10,858 nt of DNA, taken from Rhizobium sp. LCM 4573 (GTDB lineage: Bacteria > Pseudomonadota > Alphaproteobacteria > Rhizobiales > Rhizobiaceae). The stretch spans positions 56,908-67,765 of the forward strand of contig NZ_MDDW01000009.1 of the NCBI RefSeq assembly GCF_001854865.1, read 5' to 3'. A model generated the notes under the pieces. The model did not search any database, had not been told where the DNA came from, and saw only the letters and a program-made list of their open reading frames with translations. Each line of letters opens with the position of its first letter. Positions within the stretch are counted from its first letter, which is position 1. The translations under genes and the position numbers were made by a program. Of the stretch, positions 6,920 through 10,858 are shown in pieces.

Positions 6920-7714
6920 TCAAACTGAGCCCGGCGCCCTGACCCGCGCCACGCGCTTTTCAAGGAAAGCCCGCAAACGCTCCTCCGCCTCCGGGCTGGT
7001 CGCCGTGAAGGCGGCGATGAAGGATTCGACGAACAGGCCATCCTCCTTGGCCATGTCCTGGATGCGCGGCAGCGCATTGATGACCGCGTAGTTAGAAATC
7101 TCGGCATTGCTTGCCGCCGCTTCCGCAAGGCTATGTGCCTTTTTCCGCGCCTCACCTGGTTCCACGATATATTGCGCGAGGTTCCATCGCTCCGCCTCAT
7201 CGGCGGACACAACCCTCCCCGTCAACATCATGTCTGTCATGCGGGCGACGCCGGTCAGGCGCGCCACGCGAACCGACCCGCCGCCACCGATGAAAATGCC
7301 GCGCTGGCCTTCCGGAAGTGCAAAGAAAGCAGATCGATCGGCAACCCGGATATGAACCGACGCGGCAAGTTCCAGCCCGCCGCCGATGACCGCGCCGTGC
7401 AATGCCGATATCCAAGGAATGGCGCCATGTTCAATAGCGGAAAAAACCGCATGCCAGCGGCGGGAGCCGCGTACGCCCTCCATTGGCGACTTTTTCACAT
7501 GCTCGGCAAGGTCGAGCCCGGCACAGAAGTGATCGCCATGACCGAAGATCACGGCGGCCTTCGCCTCGCGTTCCGCCCGCGCGGCGGCTTCAGCGATCAT
7601 TTCCACGAAACGGTCGTTGATCGCATTGCGCTTTCCCGGGCGGTTGAGGCCGATATGCGCGATGTCGCCCCTCAATTCATAGGTGACGAAGCTTTCCGCG
7701 CCGTCTGCCGTCAT
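6920..7714 (-). CDS. Enoyl-CoA hydratase/crotonase, probable hydroxycinnamoyl-CoA hydratase
   Basis: This 264-residue crotonase-family enzyme would add water to feruloyl- or p-coumaroyl-CoA to give the beta-hydroxypropionyl-CoA. It shows the oxyanion-hole segments FGHGDHFCAGLDL (57-69) and HGAVIGGGLELA (106-117). E115 and E135 (ALPEGQRG) are spaced 20 residues apart, exactly like the two catalytic glutamates E144 and E164 of crotonase. The hydroxycinnamoyl-CoA hydratase-lyase that cleaves to vanillin has a serine at the first of these positions, so this protein looks like a plain hydratase. That supports a beta-oxidative route. It is the first gene of the leftward operon, with GGGAG about 10 bases before the ATG, and it diverges from the CoA ligase gene across a 146-base regulatory gap. 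Substrate is inferred from the ligase. Confidence 0.9.
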   Translation of the reverse strand: MTADGAESFVTYELRGDIAHIGLNRPGKRNAINDRFVEMIAEAAARAEREAKAAVIFGHGDHFCAGLDLAEHVKKSPMEGVRGSRRWHAVFSAIEHGAIPWISALHGAVIGGGLELAASVHIRVADRSAFFALPEGQRGIFIGGGGSVRVARLTGVARMTDMMLTGRVVSADEAERWNLAQYIVEPGEARKKAHSLAEAAASNAEISNYAVINALPRIQDMAKEDGLFVESFIAAFTATSPEAEERLRAFLEKRVARVRAPGSV

Positions 7715-7752
7715 GCCCGATGATCTCCCGTTGCGCCAGGCGCTGTTCTTCG

Positions 7753-7775
7753 CCTGTAACTTGATTGTTTACAGG
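7753..7775. promoter_or_regulatory. Candidate MarR operator 1
   Basis: CCTGTAA (7753-7759) and TTACAGG (7769-7775) form a perfect seven-base inverted repeat separated by nine bases, an arrangement typical of MarR dimer sites. It lies on the hydratase side of the divergent gap and would cover the start region of the leftward transcript proposed here. Confidence 0.5.
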
Positions 7776-7797
7776 GAGATTGTTTCCTTGTAAACAA
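7765..7797. promoter_or_regulatory. Long inverted repeat, possible overlapping divergent promoters
   Basis: TTGTTTACA (7765-7773) is the exact reverse complement of TGTAAACAA (7789-7797), with 15 bases between. Read rightward, TTGTTT (7765-7770) and TGTAAA (7789-7794) stand 18 bases apart like a weak -35/-10 pair. By symmetry the same is true leftward (7797-7792 and 7773-7768). This would give leaders of roughly 45-60 bases to both flanking genes. The repeat is certain. Its use as a promoter is inference, since the hexamers match consensus only partly. Confidence 0.4.
7780..7797. promoter_or_regulatory. Candidate MarR operator 2
   Basis: TTGTTT (7780-7785) and AAACAA (7792-7797) form a perfect six-base inverted repeat with a six-base spacer, an 18-base site of common MarR size. 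Its centre is about 24 bases from that of operator 1, and its left arm repeats the ATTGTTT found at 7764-7770. Binding here would block the proposed rightward -10. Confidence 0.45.
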
Positions 7798-7850
7798 ATT
7801 TCGGGAGGAGCTGTCGCGGCTCAAAGTTCGGATTCTCGCGATTGACGTCT

Positions 7851-7858
7851 GGGAGGAG
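7851..7858 (+). promoter_or_regulatory. Ribosome binding site of the CoA ligase
   Basis: GGGAGGAG ends two bases before the ATG at 7861, with its GGAGG core four bases away. An in-frame TGA at 7843-7845 closes the frame just upstream, so this ATG is the only reasonable start. The same octamer occurs once more at 7803-7810. Confidence 0.75.
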
Positions 7859-7860
7859 TC

Positions 7861-9717
7861 ATGACGGGGAAGGCTGTACGAGACGTCGAATTGTGGGCGC
7901 CGGTTCTCGAATGGGAGACCCGCCGGGACGGCACCGTACTCGTATGGCGCAAGGATTTGCTCAGACCTTATCCTGCCAAGCTCAACGAGCGTCTTGTCCA
8001 TTGGGCCTCCGTGGCTCCCGATCGACCCTGGATGGCGGAGCGCGTTGAGGGGGGAGAATGGCGCAAAGTCACCTATGGCGAGGCCCTGGATCGGATACGA
8101 CGGATCGGACAATCCCTTCTCGACTTCGGCCTTTCGCTTGAAAGCCCTCTGGCCATCCTTTCCGACAATTCCATCGAACACGCATTGATGGCACTCGCTG
8201 CCCAGCATGTCGGTATTCCTTCGGCAGCGCTTTCGCCCGCCTACTGCACGCTCTCCACAAGCTTCGAAAAGCTCAAGGATGTCGCCCGGCAAATTACCCC
8301 CGGCCTCGTCTTCGCCGATGATGGACTGGCTTTCGCCGAAGCGGTTGATGCGGCCTTCGGCCCTGACATTCCGTTCGTGTCGGTACGCAATCCCGTTCCT
8401 CACCGTCGCAACACCGTGCGGTTCGAGAGCCTCCTCGAGGCGGGTGCAGGTCCGTCTGTCGATGCGGCTTTCGACGCCGTTGGTCCCGATACGATCGCAA
8501 AATTCCTCTTCACCTCCGGTACAACCGGGTCGCCGAAGGCAGTGATCCAGACCCAGCGGATGCTTTGCTCCAATCAAGAGATGGTCGCCGACTGCTATTC
8601 GTACCTGCGCAAAGAACCGCCGGTGATCGTCGATTGGGCACCCTGGAACCATACCGCGAGCGGCAATAAGGTTTTCAATCTCGTCATCTACAACGGCGGT
8701 ACATTCTATATCGACAAGGGCAAGCCAACACCGGCAATGATCGGTGAAACCCTCGCCAATCTCAAGGAGGTCTCGCCGACCTGGTATTTCAACGTGCCAG
8801 CCGGCTACGAGATGCTCGTGCGGGCGATGCGGGGCGATGAAGCGCTCCGCCGCAGCTTCTTCCGTGACCTGAAGATGCTGATGTATGCCGGTGCCGGCAT
8901 GGCACAGCATACCTGGGACGCGCTGAGTGCACTCGCCGAGTCGACACTCGGCCATCGCGTGCCGCTTGGGACGGGCCTCGGTTCGACGGAAACCTCCCCC
9001 TTTGCGATCTTCTGCACCGATCCGCAACAGAGCCCTGGCAATGTGGGGGTCCCAGCCCAGGGTGTCACGATGAAGCTCGTGCCTATTGACGACAAGTATG
9101 AGCTGCGGCTGAAAGGCCCCAATGTAACGCCCGGCTACTGGCGCAATCCAAAGCTGACCGCCGAGGCATTCGACGAGGAGGGCTTCTATCGGATCGGCGA
9201 TGCCGTGAAGTTCGCAACGCCGGGCGATCCGCGCAAAGGGTTCTATTTTGACGGCCGGACGGCAGAGAACTTTAAGCTGAACACCGGCACATGGGTCGCC
9301 GTCGGAGTTGTGCGGGCGCAGCTCGTCAACCAATTCGGCGGGCTAATCCGCGATGTGGTCATCACGGGCGAGAACCGAGCGGAACTGGGCGCCCTGGCAG
9401 TCCCCTTCATGCCGGCCCTGCGCGAACTCGTTCCGCCGGACGCCGATCTGAACGACGATGCGGTGCTTGCCCATCCAAGCGTACGAGCAGAGCTTGCAGC
9501 AAGACTTGCAGACCATCAACAAAAGGCGAGCGGTTCGGCGACCCGCGTGATGCGCTTGCTGCTGATGACGGAGCCGCCCCGCTTCGAAAAAGGCGAGATC
9601 ACCGACAAGGGCTCTCTGAACCAGCGTCAAGTGCTCGCCCATCGAAGCGGATTGGTCGAGGCGCTCTATTCGGATACGCCCGAGGTCATTCACGCCAGCA
9701 AGGAGCTCGCAGCATGA
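7861..9717 (+). CDS. fcs: Feruloyl-CoA synthase-like acyl-CoA ligase (AMP-binding)
   Basis: This 618-residue adenylate-forming enzyme would activate a hydroxycinnamic acid (ferulic, p-coumaric or caffeic) with ATP and CoA, the entry step of the cluster. Motifs in order are the P-loop-like FTSGTTGSPK (217-226), PWNHTASGNK (261-270), GLGSTET (372-378) and GFYRIGD (441-447). The hinge region DGRTAENFKLNTGTWV (464-479) follows, then a C-terminal KGEITDKGSLNQR (577-589), where K583 is the likely adenylation lysine. The length, the N-terminal DGTVLVWRKDLLRPYP (23-38) and the DKG-x-x-NQR ending resemble bacterial feruloyl-CoA synthases rather than shorter 4-coumarate ligases. The neighbouring hydratase, hydroxyacyl-CoA dehydrogenase and MarR regulator fit this. 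It could also act on other arylpropenoic or aryl acids. The stop overlaps the next start as ATGA. Confidence 0.88.
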   Translation: MTGKAVRDVELWAPVLEWETRRDGTVLVWRKDLLRPYPAKLNERLVHWASVAPDRPWMAERVEGGEWRKVTYGEALDRIRRIGQSLLDFGLSLESPLAILSDNSIEHALMALAAQHVGIPSAALSPAYCTLSTSFEKLKDVARQITPGLVFADDGLAFAEAVDAAFGPDIPFVSVRNPVPHRRNTVRFESLLEAGAGPSVDAAFDAVGPDTIAKFLFTSGTTGSPKAVIQTQRMLCSNQEMVADCYSYLRKEPPVIVDWAPWNHTASGNKVFNLVIYNGGTFYIDKGKPTPAMIGETLANLKEVSPTWYFNVPAGYEMLVRAMRGDEALRRSFFRDLKMLMYAGAGMAQHTWDALSALAESTLGHRVPLGTGLGSTETSPFAIFCTDPQQSPGNVGVPAQGVTMKLVPIDDKYELRLKGPNVTPGYWRNPKLTAEAFDEEGFYRIGDAVKFATPGDPRKGFYFDGRTAENFKLNTGTWVAVGVVRAQLVNQFGGLIRDVVITGENRAELGALAVPFMPALRELVPPDADLNDDAVLAHPSVRAELAARLADHQQKASGSATRVMRLLLMTEPPRFEKGEITDKGSLNQRQVLAHRSGLVEALYSDTPEVIHASKELAA

Positions 9718-10475
9718 GGATCGAAGGATCAAGTGCATTGGTGACCGGCGGTGGGTCCGGCCTTGGTGAGGCGACCGCACGCATGCTCGCAAAGTGCGGG
9801 GCAATCGTGCATGTCTTCGACCGTAATGGCGAGGCGGCCGAAAAAGTAGCGCGTGCCATCGGCGGCGTGGCGCTTGCCGGAGACGTCACCAGTGAGGCGG
9901 ATGCTGAAGAAGCGCTCGATCGGGCGGCTTCCGCCGGCGACGGACTGCGCATACTCGTCAACTGCGCAGGCGTGGCAACCGCAGGTCGCGTGCTCGGTCG
10001 TGGAGGACCGCTGCCGCTTGCCGATTTCGAAAAGGTGATCCGGATCAATCTCATCGGCACGTTCAACATGATGCGGCTTGCCGTTGCCCGCATGTCCGAT
10101 GCGCCAGAACGGGAGGACAAGGCACGCGGCGCAATCGTCAATACCGCATCGATCGCCGCCTTCGAAGGTCAGGTCGGTCAGGCGGCTTACGCAGCTTCGA
10201 AGGGCGGCATCGTTTCACTGGCCCTGCCTGTCGCCCGGGAGACTGCGCGCTTCGGGATTCGGGTGAACACCGTAGCACCCGGCATTTTCATGACGCCACT
10301 GCTCCACACATTGCCGCAGGAAACGCAGGAGAGCCTTGCCGCCTCCGTTCCCTATCCCGCACGGCTCGGTGATCCCGCCGAATTCGCAGATGCGGTGCGC
10401 TTCCTCGTCGAGAATCAGTACGCGAATGGCGAGGTCATCCGGCTCGATGGCGCCATTCGCATGCAGCCACGGTGA
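9714..10475 (+). CDS. SDR-family dehydrogenase, type II 3-hydroxyacyl-CoA dehydrogenase-like
   Basis: This classical short-chain dehydrogenase has 253 residues from the ATG that overlaps the ligase stop. A longer open frame begins at 9291, but that part is antiparallel-frame noise inside the ligase gene. It has the NAD-binding TGGGSGLG (11-18) and D36 after strand 2, which favours NAD over NADP. It also has NCAG (83-86) and N112, and the catalytic S146, Y159 and K163 (YAASK). The segment GRVLGRGGPLPLADFEKVIR (91-110) and the NLIGTFN strand resemble HSD10/type II 3-hydroxyacyl-CoA dehydrogenases. In this cluster it would oxidise the aryl-beta-hydroxypropionyl-CoA to the beta-keto thioester. 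In Agrobacterium fabrum a phenylhydroxypropionyl-CoA dehydrogenase (atu1415) is required for ferulate use, and I infer the same function here. It is coupled to the ligase gene. Confidence 0.88.
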   Translation: MRIEGSSALVTGGGSGLGEATARMLAKCGAIVHVFDRNGEAAEKVARAIGGVALAGDVTSEADAEEALDRAASAGDGLRILVNCAGVATAGRVLGRGGPLPLADFEKVIRINLIGTFNMMRLAVARMSDAPEREDKARGAIVNTASIAAFEGQVGQAAYAASKGGIVSLALPVARETARFGIRVNTVAPGIFMTPLLHTLPQETQESLAASVPYPARLGDPAEFADAVRFLVENQYANGEVIRLDGAIRMQPR

Positions 10476-10509
10476 ACGACACATGAAATTGGATCGGTAA
10501 TGGGAGGTT

Positions 10510-10522
10510 GGCCTTTGAGGCC
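10510..10522 (+). other. Small hairpin between the dehydrogenase and binding-protein genes
   Basis: GGCCT (10510-10514) and AGGCC (10518-10522) can form a five-base-pair GC-rich stem with the loop TTG, just before the strong ribosome site of the binding-protein gene. It is too short for a terminator and has no T-run. It might mark an mRNA processing or stability element, or be chance. Confidence 0.25.
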
Positions 10523-10525
10523 TAA

Positions 10526-10532
10526 GGGAGGA
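10526..10532 (+). promoter_or_regulatory. Strong ribosome binding site of the binding-protein gene
   Basis: GGGAGGA, with its GGAGG core six bases before the ATG at 10538, is a near-ideal Shine-Dalgarno site and the best in the window. That fits high expression of a periplasmic binding protein relative to the enzymes upstream. Confidence 0.7.
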
Positions 10533-10537
10533 AGAAC

Positions 10538-10858
10538 ATGACGAACCACATCGTTAACTGGACGGCGGCAACGCTTGCCTTCACGCTTTTTACGAACCCG
10601 GCGTCGGCCGATATGACCATCGGGGTCACGGTGTCGTCAACCGGCCCGGGTGCGGCGCTCGGCATTCCTCTGAAGAATTCGGTCGAGCTCTGGCCCGCGG
10701 AGATAGCGGGCGAGAAGTTGAAGGTGATTGTGCTTGACGACGCCGGAGACCCCTCGACCGCCACCACCAATGCCCGGCGGTTCGTCAGCGACGACAAGGT
10801 GGATGTGATTGTTGGATCGGCGCTTACACCTGCATCCATCGCAGTCGCGGGTGTCGCG
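10538..10858 (+). CDS. Branched-chain-amino-acid-type ABC transporter periplasmic binding protein (3' truncated by window)
   Basis: The frame from ATG 10538 is open to the end of the window, giving the first 107 residues of a protein that should be about 370-400 long. It begins with a short signal peptide: the hydrophobic stretch WTAATLAFTLF ends in NPASA, giving probable cleavage after residue 24. The mature chain opens with the Peripla_BP_6/LivJ pattern: MTIGVTVSSTGPGAALGIPL (26-45), then an LKVIVLDDAGDPSTATTNAR region, and VDVIVGSALTPAS, which matches the IGP-type ligand loop. LIV-type systems in soil bacteria often import aromatic acids, including hydroxycinnamates (CouP in Rhodopseudomonas). 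Placement 62 bases after the dehydrogenase suggests it brings in the substrate of this pathway. The permease and ATPase genes would lie beyond the window. The ligand is inferred only. Confidence 0.88.
   Translation, partial: MTNHIVNWTAATLAFTLFTNPASADMTIGVTVSSTGPGAALGIPLKNSVELWPAEIAGEKLKVIVLDDAGDPSTATTNARRFVSDDKVDVIVGSALTPASIAVAGVA

Noticed and set aside
6920..7714. Reading the crotonase as a hydroxycinnamoyl-CoA hydratase-lyase (vanillin-forming)
   Set aside because: The first catalytic position is Glu (E115) rather than the Ser of known hydratase-lyases, and an SDR dehydrogenase stands in the cluster instead of a vanillin dehydrogenase.
7711..9333. A 540-codon open frame on the minus strand opposite the CoA ligase
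   Set aside because: It lies wholly antisense to a gene with clear adenylate-forming motifs. Its composition is typical of high-GC antisense frames, and no family is recognisable.
9291..9713. Upstream extension of the dehydrogenase frame into the CoA ligase
   Set aside because: It is arginine-rich out-of-frame sequence. The SDR fold starts at the ATG of 9714, which overlaps the ligase stop.
10483..10500. Five-codon reading frame MKLDR before the binding-protein gene
   Set aside because: It has no good ribosome site and no regulatory codon pattern, so it is most likely chance.

Overview
The window reads as chromosomal or megaplasmid DNA of an alphaproteobacterium of the Rhizobiaceae type (Rhizobium, Agrobacterium or Ensifer-like). 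The grounds are the high GC content, the dense ATGA-overlapping operons, and gene sets familiar from Agrobacterium and Sinorhizobium catabolic regions. This is a family-level judgement from composition and gene content, not a species call. No RNA genes, insertion sequences, phage genes or CRISPR arrays were seen, and no gap between genes exceeds about 150 bases.

Region 1 (1-5451, + strand) is a sugar/polyol catabolic operon. It holds the 3' part of an RbsA-type double ATPase (cut by the window start), an RbsC-type permease, a PfkB-family sugar kinase, a GatZ/KbaZ-like (PF08013) protein, and a LacI-family regulator that probably starts at a TTG codon. Kinase plus PF08013 protein matches the D-tagatose route described for D-altritol and galactitol catabolism in Agrobacterium tumefaciens C58: tagatose is phosphorylated to tagatose 6-phosphate, which is epimerised at C4 to fructose 6-phosphate. 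No tagatose-bisphosphate aldolase catalytic subunit is present in the window, which supports the epimerase reading.

A 119-base convergent gap (5452-5570) carries a strong hairpin. It separates region 1 from region 2.

Region 2 (5571-10858) is a divergent cluster that looks like a CoA-dependent, beta-oxidative hydroxycinnamate (ferulate/p-coumarate) pathway. Leftward run an enoyl-CoA hydratase, a MarR-family regulator and an amidohydrolase of the ACMSD-like family. Rightward run a feruloyl-CoA synthase-like ligase, an SDR of the 3-hydroxyacyl-CoA dehydrogenase type, and the start of a branched-chain-amino-acid-type (LIV) periplasmic binding protein, cut by the window end. The likely sequence is ligation to CoA, hydration, oxidation to the beta-ketoacyl-CoA, then C-C cleavage to the benzoate plus a C2 unit. 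The hydratase keeps both crotonase glutamates, so it is not the retro-aldol hydratase-lyase that makes vanillin, and no vanillin dehydrogenase is seen. The amidohydrolase occupies the place where a thiolase would be expected.

The 146-base divergent intergenic region (7715-7860) contains nested inverted repeats built from TTGTTTACA/TGTAAACAA-type half-sites. They are placed so that one long inverted repeat could provide -35 and -10 elements in both directions. These are the best candidates for the MarR operators.
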